Source: Vandammella animalimorsus (GTDB taxonomy: Bacteria > Pseudomonadota > Gammaproteobacteria > Burkholderiales > Burkholderiaceae_C). Taken from it: a stretch of DNA of 64,000 nucleotides. Both the position numbers and the translations under genes were made by a program. Positions 29,942 to 38,319 of this stretch are shown here, piece after piece; position 1 is the stretch's first letter; every line of letters begins with the position of its first letter. The DNA lies in assembly GCF_002285265.1 (NCBI RefSeq), contig NZ_NSJB01000003.1, positions 248,001 to 312,000 on the forward strand. Reading direction: 5' to 3'. The notes under the pieces were generated by a model. It saw only the letters and a list, made by a program, of their open reading frames with translations, had not been told where the DNA came from and ran no database searches.

Positions 29942-30036
29942 CTTTATGACTGGATTACGTCACTTAATTACACTTTAACAGGATTTTCCGGCGCCGCCGT
30001 CTGGCGAACAATTACTTTCAATGGAATCAATAAGTT

Positions 30037-30066
30037 AGCCGCCACCCCCTGACGAGGATGGCGGCT
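30037..30066 (+). other. Hairpin in the hslU-mraZ spacer
   Basis: Arms AGCCGCCA and TGGCGGCT (8 bp, 14-nt loop). On the plus strand TTAAATCTTTTT follows, so it could stop antisense transcription. For the minus-strand genes it has no T-run. The spacer 29874-30145 is otherwise A/T rich and non-coding. Confidence 0.4.
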
Positions 30067-30145
30067 TAAATCTTTTTAAAAAAGAACGAGTTAGAAGAGC
30101 ATTAGAAAATCTTTATGAGATTTGTACTGCCCTTTGCGACCGTGC

Positions 30146-31462
30146 TCACAAGATGTAGCGGGAGAGGTCCTCGTCGCGGCTGAGATCGCCCAGCCGAGCA
30201 TCGACGAAGGCGGTGTCAATAAGGATGTTCTGACCACTCAGGCGTGCGGCATCGAAACTGATTTCCTCCAACAGACGCTCCATCACCGTGGCCAGGCGGC
30301 GCGCGCCGATGTTTTCCGTGCGCTCGTTGACCTCGTAGGCGATTTGCGCAATGCGCTCGATGCCATCGGGTTGAAACTGCAGCTGCACGCCCTCGGTGGC
30401 CAACAACGCCTGGTACTGCTTGACGATGGAGGCCTGGGTATTGGCCAAAATGGCCACGAAGTCCTGCACCGACAGCGAATCGAGTTCAACTCGAATCGGG
30501 AAGCGCCCTTGCAACTCAGGAATCAAGTCGCTGGGCTTGCTCAGGTGGAAAGCGCCTGAGGCCACGAACAGCATGTGATCGGTCTTGATCAGGCCGTACT
30601 TGGTTTGCACCGTCGTGCCCTCGACCAGCGGCAGCAGGTCGCGCTGCACGCCCTGGCGCGACACATCAGTGCCGGAGGCCTCGCTGCGCACGGCCACCTT
30701 GTCGATCTCATCGATGAACACGATGCCGTTTTGCTCGGCGTTATTCAGGGCGCGGCTGCGCAACTCCTCCTCATTGACCAGGCCAGCGGCTTCTTCGTCG
30801 ATCAGCAGCTTGCGCGCCTGGTCGATGCGCAGCTTGCGCTTTTTCCTGCGGCCCTGCTGCATCTGGCCCATCCAGTCGCGCAGGCTTTCGGCCATGTCCT
30901 GCATGCCGGCCGGGCCCAGGATTTCCAGCTGAGGCTTTTGCTCCAGCAATTCCAGCTCGATTTCCTTGTCGTCGAGCTGACCCTCGCGCAGCTTCTTGCG
31001 AAACACCTGGCGCGCCGTGCTGTCGGAGGCGGCGCTGTCGCCCGAAGCCGTGGGGATCAGCACATCAAGAATGCGGTCTTCGGCCGCATCCTCGGCGCGG
31101 GTGCGCAGGCGGCGCATTTCGCTTTCACGCTCGAGCTTGACGGCCACTTCCACCAAATCGCGCACGATGGAGTCCACGTCCTTGCCAACATAGCCCACCT
31201 CGGTGAACTTGGTGGCCTCGACCTTGATGAAAGGCGCATCGGCCAGCTTGGCCAGGCGCCGCGCCAGCTCGGTCTTGCCCACGCCGGTGGGGCCAATCAT
31301 CAAGATATTTTTGGGCGTGATCTCTGCGCGCAGGCTCTCGGCTACCTGTTGACGACGCCAACGGTTGCGCATGGCGATGGCCACAGAGCGCTTAGCTGCT
31401 TGCTGGCCCACCACATGGCGGTCGAGCTCAGAGACGATTTCCTGGGGTGTCATCGAGGACAT
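30146..31462 (-). CDS. hslU: ATP-dependent protease ATPase subunit HslU
   Basis: The 438-residue AAA+ unfoldase partners Hsl[23 protein letters not shown] is the usual N-terminus. Walker [16 protein letters not shown] and Walker [12 protein letters not shown] are present, with the I-domain between them, and it ends [10 protein letters not shown], the C-terminal tail that inserts into HslV. The ATG at 31462 is taken; an ATG three codons later is equally possible. It lies 115 nt after hslV in one operon. Confidence 0.97.
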   Translation of the reverse strand: MSSMTPQEIVSELDRHVVGQQAAKRSVAIAMRNRWRRQQVAESLRAEITPKNILMIGPTGVGKTELARRLAKLADAPFIKVEATKFTEVGYVGKDVDSIVRDLVEVAVKLERESEMRRLRTRAEDAAEDRILDVLIPTASGDSAASDSTARQVFRKKLREGQLDDKEIELELLEQKPQLEILGPAGMQDMAESLRDWMGQMQQGRRKKRKLRIDQARKLLIDEEAAGLVNEEELRSRALNNAEQNGIVFIDEIDKVAVRSEASGTDVSRQGVQRDLLPLVEGTTVQTKYGLIKTDHMLFVASGAFHLSKPSDLIPELQGRFPIRVELDSLSVQDFVAILANTQASIVKQYQALLATEGVQLQFQPDGIERIAQIAYEVNERTENIGARRLATVMERLLEEISFDAARLSGQNILIDTAFVDARLGDLSRDEDLSRYIL

Positions 31463-31577
31463 AAAAGCACTTTCTTCGGGTCTGGATCGTCGCCTGGCTG
31501 GCCCGGCGCGCAGGCCAGCCAGGCGGGGCGAAAAGGCATGGGCAGCGCAGCCAGGGCGCAGGCGGGCAGGGTCAAGA

Positions 31578-32132
31578 TCAGTCCAGCACTTCGATGGTGT
31601 GGCTGAGGTTGGTGTAGATGCACAGCTCGCCGGCGATTTGCAACGATTGGCGCACGATCTGCTCGGCCGAAAGCTCCGAGTGTGCCAACAGCGCCTTGGC
31701 CGCCGAATGGGCAAAGGCGCCGCCCGAGCCGATGGCGACGATGCCTTGCTCGGGCTCGAGCACGTCGCCGTTGCCGGTGATGATCAGCGAGACGTCCTTG
31801 TCGGCCACGGCCAGCATGGCCTCCAGGCGGCGCAGCACGCGATCGGTGCGCCACTCCTTGGTCAACTCGATGGCGGCGCGGGCCAGATGGCCCTGGTGCT
31901 TTTCCAGCTTGGCCTCGAAGCGCTCAAACAGAGTGAAGGCATCGGCCGTGGCCCCGGCAAAGCCGGCCAGCACCTTGCCGTGGTAGAGCTTGCGCACCTT
32001 GCGCGCCGTGCCCTTGACCACGATGTTGCCCAGGGTCACCTGGCCATCGCCGCCGATGGCCACCTGCATCTTGCCTGCCGCATCGCGGCGGCGCACGCTC
32101 AGAATCGTCGTGCCATGAAATTGTTCTTGCAT
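31578..32132 (-). CDS. hslV: ATP-dependent protease proteolytic subunit HslV
   Basis: A 184-residue threonine protease of the proteasome beta type. The start is the ATG giving MQEQFHG, a short propeptide before the catalytic TT (TTILSVRRR). Conserved parts are [31 protein letters not shown] and [12 protein letters not shown]. It forms a double hexamer capped by HslU. An in-frame GTG three codons earlier was set aside for want of a ribosome site. Confidence 0.97.
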   Translation of the reverse strand: MQEQFHGTTILSVRRRDAAGKMQVAIGGDGQVTLGNIVVKGTARKVRKLYHGKVLAGFAGATADAFTLFERFEAKLEKHQGHLARAAIELTKEWRTDRVLRRLEAMLAVADKDVSLIITGNGDVLEPEQGIVAIGSGGAFAHSAAKALLAHSELSAEQIVRQSLQIAGELCIYTNLSHTIEVLD

Positions 32133-32254
32133 CGCCGCCACGTAGGGGCGGCCCGCAGAACTTCAAGGGCGCGGCGGCAAAGGCGTTTTGAGTCTGTTCA
32201 AAGTCTTGTTGACGCGAACAGACAAAAAGCGGTTTGGGATGGTCTGCAAAGCGC

Positions 32255-32290
32255 AAAACTGGCCAACAGCACGGGCTATTGGCCAGTTTT
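32255..32290 (-). terminator. Terminator after the STAS-domain gene
   Basis: Perfect 12-bp inverted repeat AAAACTGGCCAA / TTGGCCAGTTTT with a 12-nt loop. The minus strand ends the stem in TTTT. It lies between the STAS gene and hslV and is symmetric enough to work in both directions. Confidence 0.7.
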
Positions 32291-32354
32291 GAGCGCCAGC
32301 GGGCCGCCCGATTCAGCGGATGCGCGCGGCGCGAAAATTTTTTGAGGACAGGGC

Positions 32355-34070
32355 CTAGTTCTTGCGCGGCAGCACGCGCGCGTGTTCGTTGATACCGATG
32401 ACGTTGAAGAACACCGCCACCAGCCGATGCAGGTTGCTGAACACCACGACGCGGCCTTCGCTTTGCTGCTGCGCCGCCCAATTCAGCACCGAGCCGGCGG
32501 CGCTGAAGTCCATGGCGATGAGCTTGCCGCAGTCGATGTCCAGCGGCGCGCCGGCCGGCAGCGCCGCCACGGCCTCGTCGAGCAAGGCCGTGGCATCGTC
32601 CTCGATGCGCCCCTGCAGGCGGGATTTCTGCATGTCCAGGTGCGAGGACTCCTCGCCGGCCATGGCCGTGACCTCGCCCGCGGCATCGGGCTGGGCCGAG
32701 CCATCGCGGTACTGGGCCTTGGGCGGATCCCAGGCCGGCGGCGACTCCTCATAGGTGATGGTGTAGTCCAGCGCCGCCAGCTCGAACTGCTCGGCTTCGT
32801 TCATCAGGCGGTGCAGCGCCAGGCGCAGCAGCCACCAGTCGCGCGCCACGCTGGCGTCGTTGGCCACCGTCTGCTCCTGCACCAGGTTGAGCAGCACGTC
32901 GCCGCCCGTGAACTGCACCACGCCCTGCAGGCTGGCCAGCTCGCCGATGAGCTGCACCAGCGAGGCCACGGCATCGGGGTGGATGCTCTTGAGCCGGCTC
33001 CAGTTGAACTGGTAGGGCGAGGCCGCGCGCTGGCGCAGGGCCGAGGCCGCAGCCACCGTCTGCACGCTCACCTCGGCCGAGCAAGTCCATGAGAAGGGGC
33101 GCTTGGCCTCGCGCTGCTGCGCCAGCTCCGTGCCCAGCTGCTCGGGCAGCGAGAACCACACCGGGGCAGAACGGTCAAAGCGCCGTGCGAAATCCAGCGC
33201 CACGGCATCGAAGCGGTCTTGCGCGCCCACGGCGCGATACAGGTCGAACAAGGCCATCCAAATGTCCACCTGCTCCTGCGGCGGGTCATTGACGTGCTTG
33301 CGAATCACATCGACCAGGATCTTTTCAGCTTCTGCAACGCGGTTGCTGGCAAACAGTATCGAGGCCTCTTCCAGATCTGCCTGATGCACAAATTCCTCCT
33401 GCAATTCAAAAAATGCCAACACCTCGTCCATGCGCTGCAGCTTGGCCGCCATCTCCCGGCAGGCCTGCTGCTGCGCCGGATCCTGCGGCAGCTGCGCTGC
33501 CTGCGGATCCTGCAAGTACCTGCGCGCCTGGCGCACCTGCCTGGCCACCATGTCGGCAAAGAACAGGCTGTCGCTGGCAAATAAAAACTCCGTCTCCTCC
33601 TCCTGCAGATCCGATGGCGCATGCGCCGCGCCCTGGCGCCGGCCCTGTTGCCACCATTGCTTGGAAATCTGCTCCTCGATCTCGTTGATCTTCTTGAGCG
33701 TGCCCAGGCGGCTGCCCAGCGTCGTGGTCGGCTGGGCGCGCGCCTCTTCCGCGGCGTTCTTGTTGGCCGCCAGCTTGGCCAGCACGCTGGGCGGCACCTG
33801 CGCCTGCGGCTGGCGCTTCTTGCGCGCATTGATGATCTTGCGCCAGTGCGCAAACTCCTCCTTGCGGATGAAGTCGTTGCGGCGCTTGCGCTCGATGCGC
33901 TCGCGCAATTCCTGCGCGTTGACGTCCTCCTCGGGGCTGGACTCGGCCTGGTTCAGGCTGTCGAGCTCCTTCCAATCCTTGGTCGGATTGCTCACGAACC
34001 TGACCATCTTGGACAAGAACCCCGTCGCCGGAGTCCCTCCTGCTGGCGGCGGCGTGCTCTGGGTGGTCAT
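32355..34070 (-). CDS. STAS-domain protein with a coiled/TPR-like N-terminal region
   Basis: The 571-residue soluble protein has no signal peptide. Residues 1-160 are charged and helical (LRERIERKRRNDF..., long coiled-coil-like runs). Residues 180-270 hold helices around MDEVLAFFELQEEFVHQADL and NRVAEAEKILVDVIRKH that look TPR/FimV-like. The last about 100 residues form a STAS-type fold, with LDIDCGKLIAMDFSAAGSVLNWAAQQQ and VVVFSNLHRLVAVFFNVIGI resembling MlaB-like STAS modules. A second STAS-like stretch may lie at about 350-430 (YQFNWSRLKSIHPDAVASLVQLI). It sits 24 nt after dksA and upstream of hslV. The role is unknown; protein-protein regulation is a guess from the domain. Confidence 0.72.
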   Translation of the reverse strand: MTTQSTPPPAGGTPATGFLSKMVRFVSNPTKDWKELDSLNQAESSPEEDVNAQELRERIERKRRNDFIRKEEFAHWRKIINARKKRQPQAQVPPSVLAKLAANKNAAEEARAQPTTTLGSRLGTLKKINEIEEQISKQWWQQGRRQGAAHAPSDLQEEETEFLFASDSLFFADMVARQVRQARRYLQDPQAAQLPQDPAQQQACREMAAKLQRMDEVLAFFELQEEFVHQADLEEASILFASNRVAEAEKILVDVIRKHVNDPPQEQVDIWMALFDLYRAVGAQDRFDAVALDFARRFDRSAPVWFSLPEQLGTELAQQREAKRPFSWTCSAEVSVQTVAAASALRQRAASPYQFNWSRLKSIHPDAVASLVQLIGELASLQGVVQFTGGDVLLNLVQEQTVANDASVARDWWLLRLALHRLMNEAEQFELAALDYTITYEESPPAWDPPKAQYRDGSAQPDAAGEVTAMAGEESSHLDMQKSRLQGRIEDDATALLDEAVAALPAGAPLDIDCGKLIAMDFSAAGSVLNWAAQQQSEGRVVVFSNLHRLVAVFFNVIGINEHARVLPRKN

Positions 34071-34094
34071 GGCCAGACCTCGAATGGGGGGAGT

Positions 34095-34601
34095 TCAGTC
34101 CCCGAACATTTTCTGCTTGAGCTCGCGGCGCTGCTGCGCTTCCAGCGACAGCGTGGCCGTCGGGCGGGCCAGCAGGCGGCCTATGCCAATGGGCTCGCCC
34201 GTTTCATCGCAGTAGCCGTATTCGCCGGCATCGATGCTGGCAATGGACTGCTCGATCTTCTTGAGCAGCTTGCGCTCGCGGTCGCGCGTGCGCAGCTCCA
34301 GCGCGTGCTCTTCCTCGATCGTGGCGCGATCGGCCGGGTCGGGCACCACGGAGACTTCTTCGCGCAGGTATTCGGTGGTGGCGCCGGCCTTGCGCAGCAT
34401 GTCCTCCTTGAGCTGCACCAGCTTGTTGCGGAAGAACGCCAGCTGCACGGCATTCATGTAGTCCTTCTCCGGCATGGCCAGCACATCCTGGTCGGTGAGC
34501 ATCTGCACATCGCCGGCGGCCTTGCCGGCCGCGCTCTTGCCGTTGGTTTGGGCCGGCTTGGCCCGCGCTGCTGATGTACGCGCAGTGGTTTTAGTTGCCA
34601 T
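34095..34601 (-). CDS. dksA: RNA polymerase-binding factor DksA, zinc-finger cysteines mostly lost
   Basis: A 168-residue DksA. A basic Ala/Thr/Lys-rich N-terminal tail (1-32) precedes the coiled coil. The tip residues that act in the RNA polymerase secondary channel are kept (VPDPADRATIEEEHALELR, two Asp). In the globular C-terminus only one of the four classical zinc cysteines remains (YGYCDETGEPIG; the later pair is LSLEAQ instead of a CxxC). One-cysteine DksA forms are known in some proteobacteria. It acts with ppGpp in transcription control. Upstream lies a COG0523 metal GTPase, downstream the STAS gene. Confidence 0.95.
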   Translation of the reverse strand: MATKTTARTSAARAKPAQTNGKSAAGKAAGDVQMLTDQDVLAMPEKDYMNAVQLAFFRNKLVQLKEDMLRKAGATTEYLREEVSVVPDPADRATIEEEHALELRTRDRERKLLKKIEQSIASIDAGEYGYCDETGEPIGIGRLLARPTATLSLEAQQRRELKQKMFGD

Positions 34602-34819
34602 GATTTCTCAACCGCCTCTCTCTTCTAGCTCTGGTGCAGCATGCCGTGCGCCGGGTGGCCTGCCGGGGGGGGAGCGCCTGCCGGGTTCGGGCTGGGCGCA
34701 AGGCCGCCGCCATCCTGCAGGCACAGTCCCAAAGGCCGATGGCGCCCAGTGTGCTGCACTGGTCTCCATGATCTTCTTGCCCCAGCCTCGCCTGGCTGGC
34801 GCGGCTGGGAACGGGCGCG

Positions 34820-34835
34820 GATTGTAGCCACAATC
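34820..34835 (-). promoter_or_regulatory. Candidate dksA promoter with a small dyad
   Basis: The minus strand reads GATTGTGGCTACAATC. TACAAT is a good -10, and the 6-bp arms GATTGT/ACAATC make a 16-bp dyad over it. It lies about 220 nt before the dksA ATG. It does not look like a standard Zur box. Confidence 0.35.
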
Positions 34836-34879
34836 GCCCGCACTGCGATGCCCTGGAATGTAGCGCATTGCCCCGCGCT

Positions 34880-36010
34880 TTATTGCGGCACCAGGCATTG
34901 CTCCAGGCCTTGCACCAGAATGTCGCGCGGCAGGTCGATGCCGATGAACACCATCTTGCTCTGGCGCGGCTCGCCCTCGGCCCAGGCCGGCCCCAGGTCG
35001 CTGCCCATGAGCTGGTGCACGCCCTGGAAGATCACCTTGCGCTGCGTGCCGGCCATGTCCAGCACGCCCTTGTAGCGCAGCATCTTGGGGCCATAGACGT
35101 TGACGATGGCGCCCAAAAAGTCCTCCAGCCGCGCCGGATCGAAAGGCCGCGTGGCGCGGTAGACAAAGCTCTTGACGTCGTCGTCATGGTGGTGGTGGCT
35201 GGGGTGGCTGCACTGCGCCCCATGGCTGTGCCCATGGCCATGCTCATGTCCATCGCAGCATGCGTGCCCGTCGTGCTCGTGGCTGTGCCCGTCGCAATGC
35301 TCATGGTGGCAGTGGTCGTCGTGATCGTGGTCGTGTGCATGCGCTGGCGCGCCCGCATCCAGCAGCGCTGGCTCCAGATCGAGCTTGGCGTTGAGGTTGA
35401 AGCCGCGCACATCCAGCACCTGCTCCAGCGGCACCTGGCCAAAGTGCGCCACGCAGATCTGCGCGCGCGGGTTCATGCGCTGCAGGCGCTGCACCAGCGC
35501 CTGGCGCTGCGGCGCATCAATCAAATCGGTCTTGCTCAGAAAGATGCGGTCGGCAAAGCCGACCTGGCGGCGCGCCTCCTGACGGTCGTCGAGCTGCTGC
35601 TGCGCGTGCTTGGCATCGACCAGGGTGATGACGCTGTCGATCAGGTACTGCTCGGCCACTTCGTCGTCCATGAAAAAGGTCTGGATCACCGGCCCGGGGT
35701 CGGCCACGCCCGTGGTTTCGATGATGACGCGATCGAACGCCAGCGCCCCGCTGCGCCGCTTGGCCGCCAGATCGCTGAGGGTGCTGCGCAAGTCTTCGCG
35801 GATCGTGCAGCAAATGCAGCCATTGCTCATCTGCACGATTTGCTCGTCCCCCTCGCGCACCAGGATTTCGTTGTCGATGTTCTCCTCGCCGAATTCATTC
35901 TCGATCACGGCAATGCGCTGGCCGTGCGACTCCTGCAGCACGCGATTGAGCAAGGTGGTTTTGCCCGCGCCGAGAAAGCCAGTCAGGATGGTGGTGGGGA
36001 TCAACGCCAT
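34880..36010 (-). CDS. COG0523-family metal-chaperone GTPase with His-rich loop
   Basis: The 376-residue product starts at MALIPTTILTGFLGAGKTTL, which holds Walker A at the N-terminus. GTPase motifs follow: NEFGEENIDNEIL, the metal site CxCC in SNGCICCTI, ETTGVADPG, and SKTDLID. Between the GTPase and C-terminal CobW domain, at about residues 222-277, lies a loop with about 22 His and 5 Cys. COG0523 proteins (ZigA/YjiA/CobW) deliver zinc or cobalt to client enzymes. The loop favours zinc or nickel buffering. The gene is next to dksA, an association often seen for zinc-related members. The specific client is unknown. Confidence 0.88.
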   Translation of the reverse strand: MALIPTTILTGFLGAGKTTLLNRVLQESHGQRIAVIENEFGEENIDNEILVREGDEQIVQMSNGCICCTIREDLRSTLSDLAAKRRSGALAFDRVIIETTGVADPGPVIQTFFMDDEVAEQYLIDSVITLVDAKHAQQQLDDRQEARRQVGFADRIFLSKTDLIDAPQRQALVQRLQRMNPRAQICVAHFGQVPLEQVLDVRGFNLNAKLDLEPALLDAGAPAHAHDHDHDDHCHHEHCDGHSHEHDGHACCDGHEHGHGHSHGAQCSHPSHHHHDDDVKSFVYRATRPFDPARLEDFLGAIVNVYGPKMLRYKGVLDMAGTQRKVIFQGVHQLMGSDLGPAWAEGEPRQSKMVFIGIDLPRDILVQGLEQCLVPQ

Positions 36011-36124
36011 GGATACACAAGTCCTCGAAACAACGGCCGCCCGCGCAGGGGCGGCGGCCAAAAAACCAAAAAAACCAGTGTAGCGAGCCTGTCAAGCCCT
36101 TGGGCGCGCGCACTGAGCTGGCAT

Positions 36125-36946
36125 TCATACCCAGCCCAGCGCGCGGCTGACGGCCTGGGCCTCGCGCTGCACGGCCTGGGCGATGGGGCCGTCCAGCCCT
36201 GCATCGAAGCCGCCGCTGGCGCCCAGCGCCGTGAGCACGGCCACGACCTTGCCGCCGTGGTCGCGAATGGGCGCGGCCACGGCGCTGATGCCTGGCAGAT
36301 TGGTGTCGCGCACCGCCAGACATGGTGCCTGACCCAGCTGGGCGCGCAGCGCCTGCAGCGGACGGCTGGGCGCCAGCTGGCTGCGCTGTTGCGGCGTGCA
36401 GCGGCGCAGCTCGGCCTCGGCCATGCGGGCCATGGCCGCATCGTCCAGATGCGACAGGAACACCCTGCCCGTGGCCGACCACAGCAGCGACAGCACCGAG
36501 CCGGCGCGCACGTTCACGGTCACCGGCAGGCTGGGCTCCTCAAAACGCACGATGGTCGGGCCCTGGTTGCCCATCACGGCGATGAAGCAGGTCACGGCCA
36601 GCGTTTCGCGCAGGCGCAGCAAGGCCGGCTCGGCCAGGCGAATCGGGTCTGCCTGGCGCATGGCCGCCAGCCCGATGCGGATGGCCTGCGCGCCCAGGTA
36701 GTACTGCTGCGAGGCCGGATCCTGGGCCACCAGCTCGGCCTCGACCATGCTCATCAGATAGCGGTGCACCTTGGCCAGCGGCAGCTGCAAATGCTGCGAC
36801 AGCGCCGTCAGGCTGGCGCGGCCATCGAGCTCGGCCAGGCCCTTGAGCACATCCATGCCAGTCTGCGCGGCCTGCACGCGCTGGCGCCGCTGGCGATCAG
36901 CCGGCGCAGCGGCCGTTGGATTGCGAGGGGTCGAAGAAGCTGGCAT
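36125..36946 (-). CDS. IclR-family transcriptional regulator
   Basis: The 273-residue regulator starts at the ATG at 36946; a TTG eight codons upstream is less likely. The N-terminal winged helix (about 22-90) reads GMDVLKGLAELDGRASLTAL and LQLPLAKVHRYLMSMVEAEL. The IclR ligand-binding domain follows, with FIAVMGNQGPTIVRFEEP and LPGISAVAAPIRDHGGKVVAVL. It is divergent from the Bug receptor-P450 genes, and a palindrome lies between them, so it most likely controls that operon. The effector is probably a substrate or intermediate of the P450 pathway (inference). Confidence 0.88.
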   Translation of the reverse strand: MPASSTPRNPTAAAPADRQRRQRVQAAQTGMDVLKGLAELDGRASLTALSQHLQLPLAKVHRYLMSMVEAELVAQDPASQQYYLGAQAIRIGLAAMRQADPIRLAEPALLRLRETLAVTCFIAVMGNQGPTIVRFEEPSLPVTVNVRAGSVLSLLWSATGRVFLSHLDDAAMARMAEAELRRCTPQQRSQLAPSRPLQALRAQLGQAPCLAVRDTNLPGISAVAAPIRDHGGKVVAVLTALGASGGFDAGLDGPIAQAVQREAQAVSRALGWV

Positions 36947-36985
36947 GGCAGGACAAAAGGGCCAAATCAACGCAAGGCGCAGGCC

Positions 36986-36991
36986 ATTCTA
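36986..36991 (-). promoter_or_regulatory. Candidate -10 box of the IclR gene
   Basis: TAGAAT on the minus strand about 40 nt before the IclR start. No clear -35. The palindrome at 37023-37043 would lie roughly where a -50 operator sits. Confidence 0.4.
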
Positions 36992-37022
36992 TCGGGGTAA
37001 ACACGCAGGCGGGCATTACGCC

Positions 37023-37043
37023 TTGCGTATATGATTTACGCAA
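37023..37043 (+). promoter_or_regulatory. Palindromic operator overlapping a -10 box, Bug-P450 operon
   Basis: Perfect inverted repeat TTGCGTA / TACGCAA with a 7-nt spacer. The spacer begins TATGAT (37030-37035), a good -10 for plus-strand transcription. A second half-site (TACGC) precedes it at 37017-37021. It lies in the divergent IclR-Bug spacer and is the best candidate for IclR binding. Confidence 0.6.
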
Positions 37044-37107
37044 AGCATAAGAACCTGCCCCAAGCGCCGGCTGAGCCGCCTCCCCCCGTACAGCCCAGAC
37101 ACACCCT

Positions 37108-37140
37108 CCTCGCCAAGGCATTGCCGTGGCGGGGTTTTTT
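37108..37140 (+). terminator. Intrinsic-terminator-like hairpin in the leader of the Bug gene
   Basis: Arms CCTCGCCA and TGGCGGGG (one G-U pair) are followed by TTTTTT at 37135-37140. There is no plus-strand gene upstream for it to end, since IclR is divergent. It lies between the candidate promoter (37030) and the gene start (37273), so it could work as an attenuator. Confidence 0.55.
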
Positions 37141-37272
37141 CGGCGCCGGCGCGGCGCTTCGGTCAGGCCTCGATGCTTGCCACACCTGCAAAGGCTGTGC
37201 CCCGCTTGCGGGCCAAGCGCCCTGCCGGCGCTCTTCCCCCACCACCTGCTTCACCACAAGGAAAAAAACACC

Positions 37273-38238
37273 ATGAAAAAACTGCTTGCTGCCCTGTGCC
37301 TGGCCGCCCCCTTGCTTCAGCCGATGCCCTCGGCCGCCGCTGACTGGCCCAGCCAGTCGCTGCGCTGGCTGGTGCCCTACCCGGCCGGCGGCGGCTCGGA
37401 CTTCCTGGCCCGCACCATCGGGCAAAGCCTCTCTAACCGCATCGACCAGGCCGTGGTGGTGGAGAACAAGCCCGGCGGCAACACGGGCATTGCCGCGTCC
37501 GAGGCCGCGCGCGCTGCGGCCGATGGCCACACCATGGTCTCGGCCGACAACGGCACGCTGGTGTTCAACCCCGCGCTCTACCAAAAGCTGGTCTATGACG
37601 TCAAGGGTCTGGCCCCGGTCACGCTGATGGGGCGCTTCCCAATGATTTTGGTGACCTCGCCCGAGCTGCCCGCCAAGGACCTGGCCGAGTTCACCGCGCT
37701 GGTCAAAAGCAGCGCCAATGGCTTCAACTACGCCTCGGCCGGCGCGGGCAGCCCGCACCACCTGGCCATGGAGCTGTTTCGCACCCAGGCCAAGCTGGAC
37801 ATGACGCACGCGCCCTACCGTGGCGCCGCCCCGGCCCTGTCGGACGTGGCCAGCGGCCAGGTGCCGGCGATGATGGTGGACCTGGCCGCCGGCGCGGGCT
37901 TCATCCGCAGCGGCAAGGTGCGCCCGCTGGCCGTGGCGCACTCGCAGCGCCTGGCCCAGCTGCCTGAGGTACCGACCTTCGCCGAGCTGGGCCTGCCAGG
38001 CGTGGAGGCCGCCGCGCTGGTTGGCCTGGCCGTGCCCGCGGCCACGCCCAAGGAGACCATCGCCGCGCTCAACCGCGCCGTGGTCGAGACCATCCGCGAG
38101 CCGCAGGTGGAGAAAAAGCTCATCGAGTTCGGCATCGAGCCGGTGGGCAACACGCCCGAGGAGTACGCCGCCTTGCTGGAAAGCGAGACCACGCGCTGGC
38201 ACCGGCTGATCCGCGAGTTGGGCATCGCGCTGGACTGA
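37273..38238 (+). CDS. Bug-family periplasmic solute-binding receptor
   Basis: The 321-residue product starts at MKKLLAALCLAAPLLQPMPS, a clear Sec signal peptide (cleaved after about residue 23, SAAA-DWP). The fold motifs of Bug/TctC receptors follow: RWLVPYPAGGGSDFLARTIG, VVVENKPGGNTGIAA, and GHTMVSADNGTLVFNPALY. Bug proteins bind carboxylates or aromatic acids for tripartite tricarboxylate transporters, or act in sensing. No TctA/TctB membrane genes are in the window, so it is an orphan receptor. It is 81 nt upstream of the P450 gene and probably co-transcribed, so its ligand may be related to the P450 substrate. Confidence 0.9.
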   Translation: MKKLLAALCLAAPLLQPMPSAAADWPSQSLRWLVPYPAGGGSDFLARTIGQSLSNRIDQAVVVENKPGGNTGIAASEAARAAADGHTMVSADNGTLVFNPALYQKLVYDVKGLAPVTLMGRFPMILVTSPELPAKDLAEFTALVKSSANGFNYASAGAGSPHHLAMELFRTQAKLDMTHAPYRGAAPALSDVASGQVPAMMVDLAAGAGFIRSGKVRPLAVAHSQRLAQLPEVPTFAELGLPGVEAAALVGLAVPAATPKETIAALNRAVVETIREPQVEKKLIEFGIEPVGNTPEEYAALLESETTRWHRLIRELGIALD

Positions 38239-38319
38239 TGCGCAGTGGGCGCGGTGGCTGACCGCATGGCCGGCCACCGCGCCCCCGAGAACACGACAAC
38301 GCCCCACGACCTCTGCCCC

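Noticed and set aside
30037-30066. Terminator of hslU
   Set aside because: The hairpin is 80 nt past the stop and has no T-run on the hslU strand. It is listed only as a hairpin.
34641-34720. G-rich stretch upstream of dksA as a structured RNA element
   Set aside because: It has repeated GCCGGG words but no stable, unique fold could be drawn by hand. It is left as plain leader sequence.
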